This document shows positions 1-10,569 of a stretch of DNA of 64,000 nucleotides, piece after piece. The stretch is from the NCBI GenBank assembly GCA_030446625.1, contig JAUJMY010000005.1:62001-126000 (forward strand), in the 5' to 3' direction. The notes below the pieces were generated by a model that searched no databases, was not told where the DNA came from, and saw nothing but the letters and a program-made list of their open reading frames with translations. Source of the DNA: Gaiellaceae bacterium. Its GTDB lineage: Bacteria; Actinomycetota; Thermoleophilia; Gaiellales; Gaiellaceae. Every line of letters starts with the position of its first letter. The stretch's first letter is position 1. A program made the translations under genes and the position numbers.

Positions 1-1291
1 GCCGCCAGCGCGGGGCGGGGAGCTGCGCGAGCGCGCGATCGGGGGCAGTCGCGACGGCTTCCGCGATCTCGACGATGTGGTCCGCGATCGCGTGCGCCCG
101 CTCTGGGGCGAACGCAGCCGCTCGGTGCTGAAGGCGCACCGCTATCTCGGCCCCGTCGTCACTCGCCTCGAAGAACAGATCGCACTTCGCGCCGCCGTTA
201 TGGAGCGTCCGGACGGCGGCATCGGCACCGCCGAAACGCACGCGCAGCTGCTCCGGCCGCCGATACGAGAGAACGACCTGGAAGAGCGGCTCCGCGCCCC
301 GCACGCCGCGCGCGCCGAGACGATCCGCGAGACGCGCAAACGACGCACGGCGCAAGCGGAGCGCGGCGTGCGTGAGGCGCGTGCTCGCGGCAACGGCCTC
401 GCCGACCGTTTCGGTGGCGTCGAAGCGAAGAAACAGCGGGATGTTGTTCACGAACGGGCCGATGCCGTCGCGCTCCGTCGCGTCGCGCACGTCGACGACG
501 ACTGTCGTCCCGGATACCGCGTTCCCGTACGAGTGGACCGCGAGTTGCACGGAGGCCGCGAGCAGCGAAAACACGGTGCTGCCGGCCGTCGCCGCGCGCG
601 CCGCGAGGCTCGAGCGCACGTCACGCGGGATGAGGAAGTCGACTGCTCCGGCAGCACCATCATTCGCTCCGACGCCGCTCGTAGGCAGCCGCAGCGGCGC
701 CACGCCGGCCGGCAAGAGATCCGCGAGCTGGTCGGCGGCCGCGTCATCGAGGCTAGGGAGAGGCGGAAGCACCGGCGGCGCCGAGTTCTCCGAGTCGGCA
801 TACGCCGACTCCTGCGAGTCAGCGTATGCCGACGCTAGATCGGCGATGACGACGTCCTGCGAACGCCGGTCGAACACGATGTGGTGTACGACGACGACGG
901 CGACGTGCCGGTCGGGCGCGACGCGGATCACGAGAGCGCGACTGAGCGGGTCGGCTGTAGGATCGACCGGCTGCGCGGCGAGATCCGCCGCCACCTCGCC
1001 CGCTCTCGCATCAGCGGCCGCTTTTGCTGCGAGGTCGATCTCATCGTACGCACGCGCCGTGTACGGCGTTACAACGAGCCGCGGCAGCGGATGCGTCGCG
1101 TCGATCCGCGCTCGCAGGAGCGCGTGGCGCTCAAGCGTCCGCCGCCAGGCCGCATGGAAGCCGCGCCTGTCAAAGTCGCCCGCCACGTCGAGCGCGAATG
1201 CGAGGTTGTACGCGCGGTCGCCGCCCGGCTGTTGCACCGCCGCCCAGATGGCCTCCTGGATCGGCGACAGCGAGACGCCACGCGCGCTCAT
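1..1291 (-). CDS. Free-standing NRPS condensation-domain protein (partial, runs off left edge)
   Basis: I read this frame directly on the minus strand: ATG at 1291 gives MSARGVSLSPIQEAIW and stays open to base 1 (about 430 codons). The catalytic motif HHIVFDRRS is visible near 880-905, matching the HHxxxD core of condensation domains, but Arg replaces the usual Gly after Asp. The start overlaps the stop of the upstream AMP-ligase gene (ATGA), so the two are probably translationally coupled. Condensation domains join a carrier-bound donor to a carrier-bound acceptor amine. A stand-alone copy could acylate the first amino acid or act in trans on a module lacking its own C domain. A short duplicated SAYADS peptide sits near 790-835. 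The product's C-terminus is outside the window. Confidence 0.8.
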   Translation of the reverse strand, partial: MSARGVSLSPIQEAIWAAVQQPGGDRAYNLAFALDVAGDFDRRGFHAAWRRTLERHALLRARIDATHPLPRLVVTPYTARAYDEIDLAAKAAADARAGEVAADLAAQPVDPTADPLSRALVIRVAPDRHVAVVVVHHIVFDRRSQDVVIADLASAYADSQESAYADSENSAPPVLPPLPSLDDAAADQLADLLPAGVAPLRLPTSGVGANDGAAGAVDFLIPRDVRSSLAARAATAGSTVFSLLAASVQLAVHSYGNAVSGTTVVVDVRDATERDGIGPFVNNIPLFLRFDATETVGEAVAASTRLTHAALRLRRASFARLADRLGARGVRGAEPLFQVVLSYRRPEQLRVRFGGADAAVRTLHNGGAKCDLFFEASDDGAEIAVRLQHRAAAFAPERAHAIADHIVEIAEAVATAPDRALAQLPAPRWR

Positions 1292-3024
1292 TCGTTCGTC
1301 GTCGCAGCCTCTGTCGTGCGTAGGGCCGCTTCGAGAGTCGCCGACATCTCGCGGAGCGTCGGCGCGAGGAGGAGCCGCTCGAGTGGGAGCTCGACGTCGA
1401 GCTCGGCGCTGATGCGCGCGGCTACCTGCATCGCGGCGAGCGAGTCGCCTCCGAGCGCGAACAGGCTCTGGTCCGCGGTGACCACGTCGACGCCGAGCAC
1501 ATCCGCCCAGATGTCGGCGACGAACCGCTCCGCGGGCGTCTGCAGGTCGTCGCCGCCGCAGTCCTCCAGGAGCGCGGCGACGTCGTCGCGGCGAAGCTTC
1601 CCGTGCCGCGTGCGTGGGAGCTCGGGCACCAAGTGAATGTCGTGAGGGACTTTATGCGGCGCGAGCCGAGCGCGAAGAAAATACGTGAGCGCCGTCGCGT
1701 CGGTCTCACTGGATGCGACGACAAAGGCAACCGTGCGCTCGCCCAGCGTGGGGTGCGGAACGCCGATCACTGCCGCGTCGCGGACAGCATCGTGCTCCGC
1801 GAGCGCGTGCTCGACTTCGAGCGGCGACACCTCGAACCCGCCGCTCGTGATCATTTCGCTCGCGCGTCCGACGAGGTGGACGAATCCATCATCGTCGATG
1901 ACGCCGAGATCGCCCGTCCGGATCCAGCCGTCAGTGCTTTCGACTGCTTCAACTTCGCGCCAGTACTCGCGCGGCGGGTGGACTGCGCGGAGGGCGATCG
2001 CGCCGGTCGTTCGCTGCGGCACCGGCTTTCCGTCGTCGCCGAGGACGAGCAGCCGACTAGAGTCGACGCGGCCGATGGCCGTGTGGCGCGCCGGATCGTA
2101 GTCGACGTAGCTGAACGCTGGCGCCGCCTCGGTAGACGTGTAGAAGTTCACAAGCGACGCGCGCGGGAACGCCTCGCTCAGGTCCCGCAACAGTCGCGGC
2201 GGCGACGAGGCTCCCGTCAATCCGATCAAGACCAGCGAGCTCATGTCATGCCGCTCCCACGGCCGCTGCCGAACGAGGGCTGCCGCCGTCGTTGGCACGA
2301 GGACGGTCTCCTCAATCGCGTGCTGGTGCGTAAAAGCGCCGAACGCCTCCGGGTCGAACTGCGGCAGCGCGACGACCGAGACGTTGCGAGTCAGGGGCCG
2401 GAAGAGCACGGTCTGGCTCGCGGTCGTCCCAATCGGCATTGCGTGGATGAACGTCGTCCGGCGCTCGACCGTGCGTGCGTCCTTCGCGGCGAACGCGCGT
2501 CCCGGCAGGGTGACCAGGTTCCCGTGTCGCGCAAGAACGCCGCGCGGCCGCCCCGTCGTACCAGATGTGTAGACGATCTGAGCGGGATCGCTGCCGGCGA
2601 TGGACGGCAGGTGCGCGGCGCCGGCGTCGAACGCGGTGCGCTCCAGGTCGGATAGGGCCCACCGAACCGGCGCCGCGGGTGGCTGGGCGTGTTCGACGAC
2701 GACACCGGCCACGTCTGCGTCGCGTGCACGCTGCGAGAGCTCCTCGTCTGGCGTCGACGCCGCACACGGCACGCCGACCGCTCCGGCTGCTAGGACGCCG
2801 AGGAACGCGACTGCGTACCGATCCCACTCGCGCTCGTCGAACACGAGGAGCACGCGATCGCCAGGTCGAACGCCGCGGGCGACGAGCCCAGCCGCAACGG
2901 CACGCGCCGCCGCGTCCCACGCCCCGTAGGTCAATGGCGGGCCGTCGGCGACGGTCAGCGCGACCGCGTCCGTGTTCGACACCGCGTGGCGACGGAGCAG
3001 TTGTGGCAGCGTCTCCAAGGTCAT
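1288..3024 (-). CDS. Acyl/aryl-AMP ligase fused to peptidyl carrier domain (starter-loading didomain)
   Basis: Starting at the ATG at 3024 the product is 578 aa. The N-terminal ~500 residues are an AMP-binding enzyme with the P-loop YTSGTTGRPRG, the motif TGDLGVIDDDG and a C-terminal catalytic lysine region (RHGKLRRDD). The pocket lacks the Asp that binds the alpha-amine in amino-acid-activating domains; AMPIGTT replaces the FDxS motif, so a carboxylic acid such as a fatty or aryl acid is more likely than an amino acid. The last ~80 residues are a carrier domain with FALGGDSLAA, whose serine takes phosphopantetheine. It is coupled to the downstream C gene and divergent from the cupin. The role as chain starter is inferred. 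An upstream in-frame extension exists but shows no homology. Confidence 0.85.
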   Translation of the reverse strand: MTLETLPQLLRRHAVSNTDAVALTVADGPPLTYGAWDAAARAVAAGLVARGVRPGDRVLLVFDEREWDRYAVAFLGVLAAGAVGVPCAASTPDEELSQRARDADVAGVVVEHAQPPAAPVRWALSDLERTAFDAGAAHLPSIAGSDPAQIVYTSGTTGRPRGVLARHGNLVTLPGRAFAAKDARTVERRTTFIHAMPIGTTASQTVLFRPLTRNVSVVALPQFDPEAFGAFTHQHAIEETVLVPTTAAALVRQRPWERHDMSSLVLIGLTGASSPPRLLRDLSEAFPRASLVNFYTSTEAAPAFSYVDYDPARHTAIGRVDSSRLLVLGDDGKPVPQRTTGAIALRAVHPPREYWREVEAVESTDGWIRTGDLGVIDDDGFVHLVGRASEMITSGGFEVSPLEVEHALAEHDAVRDAAVIGVPHPTLGERTVAFVVASSETDATALTYFLRARLAPHKVPHDIHLVPELPRTRHGKLRRDDVAALLEDCGGDDLQTPAERFVADIWADVLGVDVVTADQSLFALGGDSLAAMQVAARISAELDVELPLERLLLAPTLREMSATLEAALRTTEAATTNE

Positions 3025-3213
3025 CCTGGCTGGGCGTGCGACGCGGGTCTCGCGCCGACGCCTAAGCCGAGCGCCGTGATGGAGTTGCCTGAGAGCGGCG
3101 CCCGCATCCAGGCGGATGATATTGCGTCCCACGCGAGGGACGCGACGGCAGTCCAAGCGCTTCGGACCTCCGCGGGGCCCGCGGCGCGTTACGATCGGCC
3201 CGTCGCGAGCGAC
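3025..3213. promoter_or_regulatory. Divergent promoter region between leftward and rightward NRPS operons
   Basis: About 190 bases separate the ATG of the AMP-ligase gene from the preferred GTG of the cupin. Divergent transcription of both arms of the cluster must start here or just inside. I could not pick out convincing -10/-35 boxes or an operator palindrome. Confidence 0.35.
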
Positions 3214-3678
3214 GTGGTAGATAACCAGCATGCACTCGACGGTCGCCTTGAGGGCGGCTTGCTTCCGGCTCCGTCCGTTGGCGGACCATGGGACACGTCG
3301 CATGTCTGGGGGCGGTACACGGAGCGCGTCTTGGCCAACGACATGCTCCTGCGCGAGATTTACGTCTATCCCGGCGGCCGCACGTCTGTCCACCGGCACG
3401 AGACGCAGCACGAGCTGAACTTCGTCGCCGGCGGGGTGGTTCGGATCAGCCTCGGCGACGATCCGGAGAATCTCGAGGACTACTGGGTCGAGCCCGGCGA
3501 CCACTTCCACGTCCCGCCGCGCGTCTTCCACGCTGTCGGCTTTGAGCGCGCGGAGACCGACACGGGTTGCGCGCGGTTCTACGAGATCGTCTACGAGTAC
3601 TGTTCGCCGCTCGACATCGTCCGCGCGCGCCCCGCCATCGAAGGCGCGCCGACCCGCTGGTTCACGGGCAACAGGTAG
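3214..3678 (+). CDS. Cupin-fold protein, phosphomannose-isomerase-type
   Basis: The 154-aa product from GTG 3214 is a single cupin barrel. Metal ligands are visible as HRHETQHE in the first cupin motif and HVPPRVFH in the second, with a conserved PGD turn between them. An earlier in-frame ATG at 3079 would add a poorly conserved 45-residue extension, so I prefer the GTG. Cupins of this shape include type II mannose-6-phosphate isomerases and small dioxygenases or epimerases. Its position as first gene of the rightward NRPS operon suggests tailoring of a precursor or the product, but the reaction cannot be read from the sequence. Confidence 0.75.
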   Translation: MVDNQHALDGRLEGGLLPAPSVGGPWDTSHVWGRYTERVLANDMLLREIYVYPGGRTSVHRHETQHELNFVAGGVVRISLGDDPENLEDYWVEPGDHFHVPPRVFHAVGFERAETDTGCARFYEIVYEYCSPLDIVRARPAIEGAPTRWFTGNR

Positions 3679-3727
3679 CGCCGCGTATGCTCGCTCGCGC
3701 GCGTGTCGCCGGCGCAGGTCCGCCGAC

Positions 3728-6700
3728 TTGACGGAGTCGGGCGCACGGCGCGGTAGCGACGCGGTGTTCGAGCGCAGGCTGGCCCAAGTGTCGCGCCGCG
3801 GCGCCGCGATCACGCCGCGCAGTCGTGACGGCCTGTTGCTGCCGTCGTTTGGTCAGGAGCGCCTTTGGCTGCTCGACCAGATCGAGCCCGGGACGACGAC
3901 GAACACGCTCGCATTCGCGGTTCGGCTGACGGGCCACCTGGATCGCGACGCGTTCGGCCGCGCTACGGCGGAGATCGTGCGCCGCCACGACGTTCTCCGC
4001 TCATCCTTCGTTGACGTCGACGGCGTGCCGCGCGTCGTCGTAGGCTCTCCGCGAGTACCACTGCGGCTAGTCGACGCCTCCGGGAAGAAGAGCATCGGCC
4101 GCCTGCTCGAGAAGGCGGCGGGCACGGTCTTCGACCCCGCGAAGCCGCCGCTACTCGAGCTGACGCTGCTGCGCGTCGACGCGGACGAACACGTGCTCAT
4201 CGTCGCGGTCCACCACAGCTGCTGGGACGCGTGGTCGACGCGCATCTTCTTCGCCGAGCTCGCGGCGCTCTACCCGACCTACGCGGCGGGTCGGCGGCCG
4301 AGATTGCCCGACCTCACGCTCCAGTACAGCGACTTCGCCGCATGGCAGCGCGAGCGGCTCCACGGCGAGCGACTGCGCCGGCAGCTGCAGTTTTGGCGCA
4401 GGACGCTCGCAGGCGCTCCGCAGGCGCTCGAGCTGCCTGCGGACCGCGCACGACCGGCGGAGCCCACGTGGCGCGCCGGTCACGTGCGCCGATTCATCCC
4501 CGAGCGACTGGCGGGCGCGCTGCGCGCAAAGGCCGCGGAGGCAGGCGCGACGCAGTTCGTCGCGCTGCTCGCGATCTTCTCGGCGCTGCTTGCGCGGGTC
4601 GCTAGGCAGGACGACGTGGTCATCGGCACCTACGCCACACACCGGGCGCACGTCGAGCTCGAGCCGCTGATCGGTTTCTTCGCGAACACGCTCGCGCTCC
4701 GAATCCGCTGCGACGGCAGCCGGACGTTCGTCGAGATGCTGCGTCGCGCGCGCGCGACCGTCGCCGCCGCACAGGCGCACAGCGAGGTTCCGGTTGAGCT
4801 CGTGCTCGACGAACTCCGGCCGGAGCGTCGGACGAACCGGTCCCCGGTCTTCCAGACGATGCTTGTGCTCGAGCAGCGCACGCCGGGCGGGAGGGTCGAG
4901 CTGCCTGGGCTTCTAACCGAGCCGCTCCGCGTCGCGCCCGAGCGGACGAACTTCGATCTCACGCTGTGGGCGAACCCTCGGGGCGACCGTCTCGAGCTCG
5001 ACTTCGAGTACAGCCGCGACCTCTTCGACGAGCCTCGAGTTGAGCGTCTCGCCCTCGCTTTCGAGCAAATGGTCGAGTCGGCCATCCGCGACTCGCGCGC
5101 GCCGCTAAGTGCGGCCGCGATCACGGAGCCAAACGAGCGCGACCGCGCTCCGCGCCGGCGGGTGCGAGCGCTGGCGCACGAGCTGGTTGAACGGCAAGCC
5201 GATCGCACACCCGCGGCCCCGGCGGTGCGCGACAGCCGCGGCGTCGAGTTGACGTACCGCGCGCTCGACGAGCGCGCGAATCGCCTCGCACGGCACCTGG
5301 CGGCGACGGGCGTCGGACCAGAGTCGGTCGTCGCCGTCTGCGTCGAGCGCTCCGTCGAGTTCGCGGTTGCCGTGCTAGGAGTGCTGAAGGCCGGAGGGGC
5401 ATACCTTCCGCTCGATCCCGCCTACCCCGCCGACCGGAATCGGCAGGTGCTCAGCGACGCCGGCGCCACCGCGCTGCTGACGCTGTCGCGGCTCCTCGAC
5501 GAACTGCCGCCGTTCGAGGGCTCGATGATCCTCCTCGACGGGGACGCGATCTCGATCCAGTGCCACTCGCACGAGCGCGCCTCGGTGCGGGTGCGGTCGT
5601 CGGCGCTGGCGTACGTCATCTACACCTCCGGCTCGACGGGACAGCCGAAGGGAGTCGAGATGCCGCACAGCGTGCTCGCCAACCTCCTGCACTCGCACGT
5701 CGCCAGCGGCTTCGGCGGTGCGCGCGTCCTGCAACTCGCGCCATTCACATTCGACGTCGCGTTCCAGGAGATGTTCACAACTTGGACAACAGGTGGCGTC
5801 CTAGTGATCGCCGACGAAGAGGAGCGTCTCGACCCCGCGCGGCTCTGGCGGCGCATCCGCGCGGAGCGCGTTCAACGTGTCTTCGCCACGCCGACCGCGC
5901 TCGGCCTGCTGGCGCGCGCTAGCGACGCTACGACTGGGGACGTAGCGATCGAGGAACTCGTCGCGGCCGGCGAGCAGCTCGTCGTCGACCGGCCGCTCGC
6001 TGACCTGCTCCGCCGGGCGGGCGCGACGCTGGCGAACCACTACGGGCCGTCGGAGACGCACGTCGTCTCGTCATTCACGGTGGACGGAGTTCCCGACGCG
6101 CCGACGGCGGTCCCGATCGGGCGCGCGATCGAGGGAGTGCGTCTCCACGTGCTGGACGACGAACTCGCGCCGCAGCCGGTGGGCGTGCCGGGGGAGCTGT
6201 ACATCGGCGGCGCCGCGCCCGCGCGTGGCTACCGCCGACGGCCGGCGCTGACGGCCGAACGGTTCGTTCCTGACCCGTTCTCGCGCGATCCCGGTGCCCG
6301 CCTCTATCGGTCTGGCGATCTCGCCCGCCTGGCGTCCGACGGGTCGCTCGAGTTCCTCGGGCGGGTTGACGAGCAGGTCAAGCTGCGCGGATTCCGGATC
6401 GAACTCGGCGAGGTGGAGGCGGTTCTCGGCGAACACCCCGCCGTCGACGCCGCAGCCGCCGCAGTGCGGGATGTCGCCGGGCGGCGCACACTCGTCGGCT
6501 ACGTGGTGACGCCTTCTTTAGCGGACAACGCAGGAGATCTGCGCACGTGGCTCGCGCGGCGGCTGCCCACCCACATGGTCCCGACGCACGTAGTCTCGCT
6601 CGACGCGCTGCCGCTGACGCCGAGCGGCAAGGTTGACCGACGCGCGCTGCCCGCGCCGCCGCAGGCTCCTCGCCCCGCGTCGGCCGCCGTCGCGACCACC

Positions 6701-7348
6701 GCCGCCGAAACGACGCTCGCCGAGATCTGGGCGCGCCTCCTCGGTGTCGAAGCGGTTGGCGTCGACGACGACTTCTTCGAGCTCGGCGGCGACTCGCTGG
6801 TGGCGACGCACGTTGCCGCGCACGCCGCCGACCTCGGCTTGCCGCTCAGCCCGCTCGACATCTTCCGCGAGCGCACGATCAGCGCTATCTACGCTGCCCG
6901 CGAGGCGCGAGGCGTCGCGCGAGTCGCAGGGCCGCAGCGTCCGGTGGTCGGTGTGTCGATGCATGGCTTGGTGGAGGGGCAGGTCGATCGGCGGCCGGCT
7001 GCTCTGGCCGTGCGTGATGGCGTGGATGGTGGCCTCTCGTTTGCGGGGTTGGAGGAGCGCGCGAATCGGTTGGCGTGGGTGTTGCGTGCGCGGGGGTCGG
7101 GCCGGAGTCGGTTGTGGTGTGTGTGCGGGACGGTCGATGGGCTTGGTGGTGGCGTTGTTGGGGGTGTTGAAGGCGGGTGCTGCATATCTGCCGTTGGATC
7201 CCGTAGTACCGCTGGAGCGGTTGCGGTGGATGGTGAGGGATGCCCGCGTGCGGGTCGTGGTGTGCGAGGAAGGGTCCCCGGCGGCGTTTGGCTCAGGCGT
7301 GCTGCGGGTGGTGGTCAGCCGTACTGGCGAGGTGCCCTCAGCGCCTAA
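3728..7348 (+). CDS. NRPS part 1: C-A(Pro-like)-PCP followed by the start of a second A domain
   Basis: Domains in order: condensation (about residues 35-450, HHSCWDAWS at 162, Ala replacing the usual Gly), adenylation (about 490-985, [20 protein letters not shown]) and carrier (FFELGGDSL, phosphopantetheine serine near residue 1023). The pocket residues read DVQFVAHVVK, very close to the classical proline code DVQLIAHVVK. After the carrier the frame enters a second A domain directly, with no condensation domain, and is lost near 7090 by small indels, ending artificially at 7348. TTG 3728 is the preferred start; GTG 3764 is possible. Without the frameshifts this, the next and the third CDS would be one ~2,700-residue synthetase (3728-11907). 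Confidence 0.8.
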   Translation: MTESGARRGSDAVFERRLAQVSRRGAAITPRSRDGLLLPSFGQERLWLLDQIEPGTTTNTLAFAVRLTGHLDRDAFGRATAEIVRRHDVLRSSFVDVDGVPRVVVGSPRVPLRLVDASGKKSIGRLLEKAAGTVFDPAKPPLLELTLLRVDADEHVLIVAVHHSCWDAWSTRIFFAELAALYPTYAAGRRPRLPDLTLQYSDFAAWQRERLHGERLRRQLQFWRRTLAGAPQALELPADRARPAEPTWRAGHVRRFIPERLAGALRAKAAEAGATQFVALLAIFSALLARVARQDDVVIGTYATHRAHVELEPLIGFFANTLALRIRCDGSRTFVEMLRRARATVAAAQAHSEVPVELVLDELRPERRTNRSPVFQTMLVLEQRTPGGRVELPGLLTEPLRVAPERTNFDLTLWANPRGDRLELDFEYSRDLFDEPRVERLALAFEQMVESAIRDSRAPLSAAAITEPNERDRAPRRRVRALAHELVERQADRTPAAPAVRDSRGVELTYRALDERANRLARHLAATGVGPESVVAVCVERSVEFAVAVLGVLKAGGAYLPLDPAYPADRNRQVLSDAGATALLTLSRLLDELPPFEGSMILLDGDAISIQCHSHERASVRVRSSALAYVIYTSGSTGQPKGVEMPHSVLANLLHSHVASGFGGARVLQLAPFTFDVAFQEMFTTWTTGGVLVIADEEERLDPARLWRRIRAERVQRVFATPTALGLLARASDATTGDVAIEELVAAGEQLVVDRPLADLLRRAGATLANHYGPSETHVVSSFTVDGVPDAPTAVPIGRAIEGVRLHVLDDELAPQPVGVPGELYIGGAAPARGYRRRPALTAERFVPDPFSRDPGARLYRSGDLARLASDGSLEFLGRVDEQVKLRGFRIELGEVEAVLGEHPAVDAAAAAVRDVAGRRTLVGYVVTPSLADNAGDLRTWLARRLPTHMVPTHVVSLDALPLTPSGKVDRRALPAPPQAPRPASAAVATTAAETTLAEIWARLLGVEAVGVDDDFFELGGDSLVATHVAAHAADLGLPLSPLDIFRERTISAIYAAREARGVARVAGPQRPVVGVSMHGLVEGQVDRRPAALAVRDGVDGGLSFAGLEERANRLAWVLRARGSGRSRLWCVCGTVDGLGGGVVGGVEGGCCISAVGSRSTAGAVAVDGEGCPRAGRGVRGRVPGGVWLRRAAGGGQPYWRGALSA

Positions 7349-7446
7349 GTCGGAGCGGCCGGGGTGGTGGTGCGTCCGGGAACCTGGCGTACGTGATCTA
7401 CACGTCGGGCTCGACCGGCCGCCCGAAGGGAGTTGCGATCACGCAT
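6932..7446 (+). repeat. Long repeat R1, copy 1 (A-domain N-terminal third)
   Basis: 515 bases, nearly identical to 10054-10569, covering the A-domain from its N-terminus to the P-loop and the following PKGVAITH. Relative to copy 2 it has two extra bases near 7088, lacks one G near 7112, lacks one C near 7272 and lacks one G near 7370. Its codons are GT-rich, unlike the GCG/CTC/CGC-rich flanks. Confidence 0.9.
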
Positions 7447-10400
7447 CGCGGCGTCTGCAACCTCCTTGACGTCCAGTCCCGCGAGTTCGGCTTGGCGAGC
7501 GACGACCGCGTGCTGCAGTTCGCGTCGATCGGGTTCGACGCCTCCGTCTATGAAATCTTCGGCGCCCTTGGCGCCGGAGCGTGCGTCGAGCTTGCGCCCG
7601 CGCCCCGGCTCCTCGCCGGGCAGGCGCTGGTCGACCTCCTCCGCGAGCGCGGGATCACCGTCGCGTTGCTGCCGCCGACGGTGCTGCGAACGCTTCCCGC
7701 CGCCAAACTTCCCGCGTTGCGCGTCCTCGCTTCCGGCGGTGAGGAGTGCTCGCCGGAAATCGTCGCGCGGTGGGCGTTTGGTCGCCGCTTCCTCAACCTC
7801 TATGGCCCGACGGAGAACAGCGTCGTAGCAACCTGGGCGGAGTGCGATCCAGGTGCCGCGCGTGTCCCGATCGGGCGGCCGCTGCCGAACGTCGAGGCCC
7901 ACGTGCTCGACGAGGAGCTGCGCCCGGTCGAGCCGGGCGCGGTCGGGGAGCTCTTCCTCGGTGGTGCCGGACTCGCCCGCGGCTACCTCGGCGCGCCGGC
8001 GCTCACCGCCGACCGGTTTGTGCCGGATGTGTCGGCCGACGGCCGTCGCGTCTACAAGACCGGCGACCGCGTCCGGCTGTCACCCGATGGTCAGCTCGAG
8101 TACCTCGGACGTACGGACGACCAAGTGAAGATCCGTGGGATCCGGATCGAGATAGGAGAGGTGGCGGCCGCCCTCCGCGAGCACTCGGCGATCGTCGACG
8201 CGTTTGCGAGTGTCGATGACGGTGACGCGCGGCGCCGGCTGATCGCATACGTCGTCGTCGCAGGCGCGCCACCAACGGCGCGTGAGCTCCGCCGGTTCCT
8301 CGCTCACCGCCTGCCCGACGCGATGCTGCCGGCCGCCTTCCTCGCCGTTCCGGAGCTGCCGCTTACGACGAGCGGGAAGGTCGACCGCGAGCGGCTCGCC
8401 GCCCTTTCGCCCGAGCTGCGCCTCCCGTTCGCGACCGTCCACGACGCGCCGCGGACTCCGGCGGAACGCGTGATGGCAGACGTGTGGGCGGAGGTGCTCG
8501 ATTTCGAGGGCGTCGGCGTGAACGACAACTTCTTCGAGCTCGGCGGCGACTCAATCTTGAGCATCCGCGTCGTCGCCTGCGCTCGAGACAAAGGGCTCGT
8601 GCTCACGCCACAGGACGTTTTTGACCATCCCGTCCTCGTCGACCTCGCCGCGGCGGCACGACCGATTTCGCCGACTAACCGTCGGGCAGGAGCCGGCGAT
8701 CGACCGGCTCGCAGCGACGCCACGGCGCCGACGGATCAGTACCCGCTCTCTCCCATGCAGCTCGGGATGCTGTTCCATACCCTCGCCGAGCCCGAGCGAG
8801 GGGCATACGTCGATCAGACGCTCTTCCGGTTTCGCGGTCGCGTAGACGAGGAGGCGCTCGTCCGCGCGTGGCGCGCGCTGCTTCACAGGCATCCTGCGCT
8901 CCGCAGCAGGTTCGAATGGGAGGATCTCGACGAGCCGCAGCAGGTCGTCGAGGCAAGCGTTGACGTGCCGGTGACGATGCTCGACTGGCGTCGTCTGGCA
9001 CCGGCGGCGCGCGTGGAGCGGCTGCGGGAGCTGGTCACCACGGAGCGCGAGCGCGGCCTCGACCTGAGGAAAGCGCCTGTGATGCGTTTGACGCTCATCC
9101 GCCTCGAGGACGAGGCGTCCGCGCTCGTCTGGACGACGCACCACATGCTGCTCGACGGCTGGAGTCTCGGGTTGCTGCAGCGCGAGCTCGCGCAGTTGTA
9201 CTCGGGCGAAGATCCGGGGCCGCCGCCGGCGCTGGCGTATGGCGACTACGTCCGTTGGCTTCGCGCGCGTGACGGCGACGACGCGCGAGGCTTCTGGCGC
9301 TCGGCGCTCGCGGGGTTCCGGCGCGCGACACCGCTCCCGAGCGGAGGCGGCGACGGCGGAGCCGCCGCCGGGGACGTCGGGTACGTCACCGTGACGCTCG
9401 CCGAGCCGATGACGGCGTCCCTGGCGCGGGTCGCCCGCGAGCTACGCGTGACGGTGAACACGCTCGTGCAGGGCGCGTGGGCGCTGCTACTCGCGGCCGT
9501 GACCGGCGAGGACGACGTCATCTTCGGCGTTACCGTCACCGGGCGCCCCGCCGAACTTGCCGGCGCTGAGTCGACCATCGGGCTGTTCATCAACACGCTG
9601 CCGGCGCGCATTCGGCTCGAAAAAGCGGCGAAGGCGCGCGAGTGGCTGACCCGGATCCAGGATGATCAGTCGGCTGCTCGCCGCCACGAGCACTTCCCGC
9701 TGTGGGAGGTCAAGCGGGTGTCATCGATCCCGTCGGACGCGCCGCTGTTCGAGACACTGCTCGTCTTCGAGAGCGCGCCGTCGGAGCCGGCACCGTTCCG
9801 CGGCCTCCAGAGCGTCGAGGTCGAAGGTGTCGGGCGGACGAATTACCCACTCTCGATCCTCGTGCGGCGGGGAGAGCGGCTCGAGGCGACGTTCGGGTAC
9901 GACCGAAGGCGGCTATCGCGCGTCGACGTGGAGCGCTTCGCCGCGCACTGGCGCAGACTGCTCGAGCAGATCGCCGCGAACCCCGACGCGCGTGTCGCCG
10001 TTTTGGCCGCCAACGCCGAGCTCGCGGCGGAGCCGCCCGTCGACGCCGTCGGTCCGCAGCGTCCGGTGGTCGGTGTGTCGATGCATGGCTTGGTGGAGGG
10101 GCAGGTCGATCGGCGGCCGGCTGCTCTGGCCGTGCGTGATGGCGTGGATGGTGGCCTCTCGTTTGCGGGGTTGGAGGAGCGCGCGAATCGGTTGGCGTGG
10201 GTGTTGCGCGCGGGGGTCGGGCCGGAGTCGGTTGTGGGTGTGTGTGCGGGACGGTCGATGGGCTTGGTGGTGGCGTTGTTGGGGGTGTTGAAGGCGGGTG
10301 CTGCATATCTGCCGTTGGATCCCGTAGTACCGCTGGAGCGGTTGCGGTGGATGGTGAGGGATGCCCGCGTGCGGGTCGTGGTGTGCGAGGAAGCGGTCCC

Positions 10401-10470
10401 CGGCGGCGTTTGGCTCAGGCGTGCTGCGGGTGGTGGTCAGCCGTACTGGCGAGGTGCCCTCAGCGCCTAA
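7240..10470 (+). CDS. NRPS part 2: A (core)-PCP-C and start of a third A domain
   Basis: Recognisable synthetase sequence begins at [13 protein letters not shown] (about 7381). It holds the rest of the second A domain ([25 protein letters not shown]), a carrier with FFELGGDSI (serine codon 8551-8553), and a condensation domain opening with [13 protein letters not shown] and carrying HHMLLDGWS near 9139. The N-terminus of a third A domain follows. The A-domain pocket reads approximately DAYLAGLVVK, for which I recognise no standard amino acid. The frame is lost near 10400 where copy 2 of repeat R1 has an extra C in a CCCC run, and it terminates at TAA 10470. The listed start is only the first start-like codon in this open frame; the natural protein is probably continuous with part 1. 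Confidence 0.75.
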   Translation: MPACGSWCARKGPRRRLAQACCGWWSAVLARCPQRLSRSGRGGGASGNLAYVIYTSGSTGRPKGVAITHRGVCNLLDVQSREFGLASDDRVLQFASIGFDASVYEIFGALGAGACVELAPAPRLLAGQALVDLLRERGITVALLPPTVLRTLPAAKLPALRVLASGGEECSPEIVARWAFGRRFLNLYGPTENSVVATWAECDPGAARVPIGRPLPNVEAHVLDEELRPVEPGAVGELFLGGAGLARGYLGAPALTADRFVPDVSADGRRVYKTGDRVRLSPDGQLEYLGRTDDQVKIRGIRIEIGEVAAALREHSAIVDAFASVDDGDARRRLIAYVVVAGAPPTARELRRFLAHRLPDAMLPAAFLAVPELPLTTSGKVDRERLAALSPELRLPFATVHDAPRTPAERVMADVWAEVLDFEGVGVNDNFFELGGDSILSIRVVACARDKGLVLTPQDVFDHPVLVDLAAAARPISPTNRRAGAGDRPARSDATAPTDQYPLSPMQLGMLFHTLAEPERGAYVDQTLFRFRGRVDEEALVRAWRALLHRHPALRSRFEWEDLDEPQQVVEASVDVPVTMLDWRRLAPAARVERLRELVTTERERGLDLRKAPVMRLTLIRLEDEASALVWTTHHMLLDGWSLGLLQRELAQLYSGEDPGPPPALAYGDYVRWLRARDGDDARGFWRSALAGFRRATPLPSGGGDGGAAAGDVGYVTVTLAEPMTASLARVARELRVTVNTLVQGAWALLLAAVTGEDDVIFGVTVTGRPAELAGAESTIGLFINTLPARIRLEKAAKAREWLTRIQDDQSAARRHEHFPLWEVKRVSSIPSDAPLFETLLVFESAPSEPAPFRGLQSVEVEGVGRTNYPLSILVRRGERLEATFGYDRRRLSRVDVERFAAHWRRLLEQIAANPDARVAVLAANAELAAEPPVDAVGPQRPVVGVSMHGLVEGQVDRRPAALAVRDGVDGGLSFAGLEERANRLAWVLRAGVGPESVVGVCAGRSMGLVVALLGVLKAGAAYLPLDPVVPLERLRWMVRDARVRVVVCEEAVPGGVWLRRAAGGGQPYWRGALSA

Positions 10471-10569
10471 GTCGGAGCGGCCGGGGTGGTGGTGCGTCCG
10501 GGGAACCTGGCGTACGTGATCTACACGTCGGGCTCGACCGGCCGCCCGAAGGGAGTTGCGATCACGCAT
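10054..10569 (+). repeat. Long repeat R1, copy 2 (A-domain N-terminal third)
   Basis: 516 bases matching 6932-7446 apart from a few 1-2 nt indels. It begins at PQRPVVG immediately after the C domain and ends at PKGVAITH, after which the two A domains diverge completely in the substrate-pocket region. Two reading-frame breaks lie inside it (about 10400 and 10485), both at C or G runs. Confidence 0.9.

Noticed and set aside
7080-7375. Programmed ribosomal frameshifting to join the NRPS parts
   Set aside because: The shifts differ between the two repeat copies, require several directions, and lack a slippery heptamer with a downstream pseudoknot; error or decay is simpler.
8740-10050. Epimerisation-domain identity for the C domain in NRPS part 2
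   Set aside because: It has the normal HHMLLDGWS motif and sits before an A domain, as a condensation domain does; no E-specific motif was seen.
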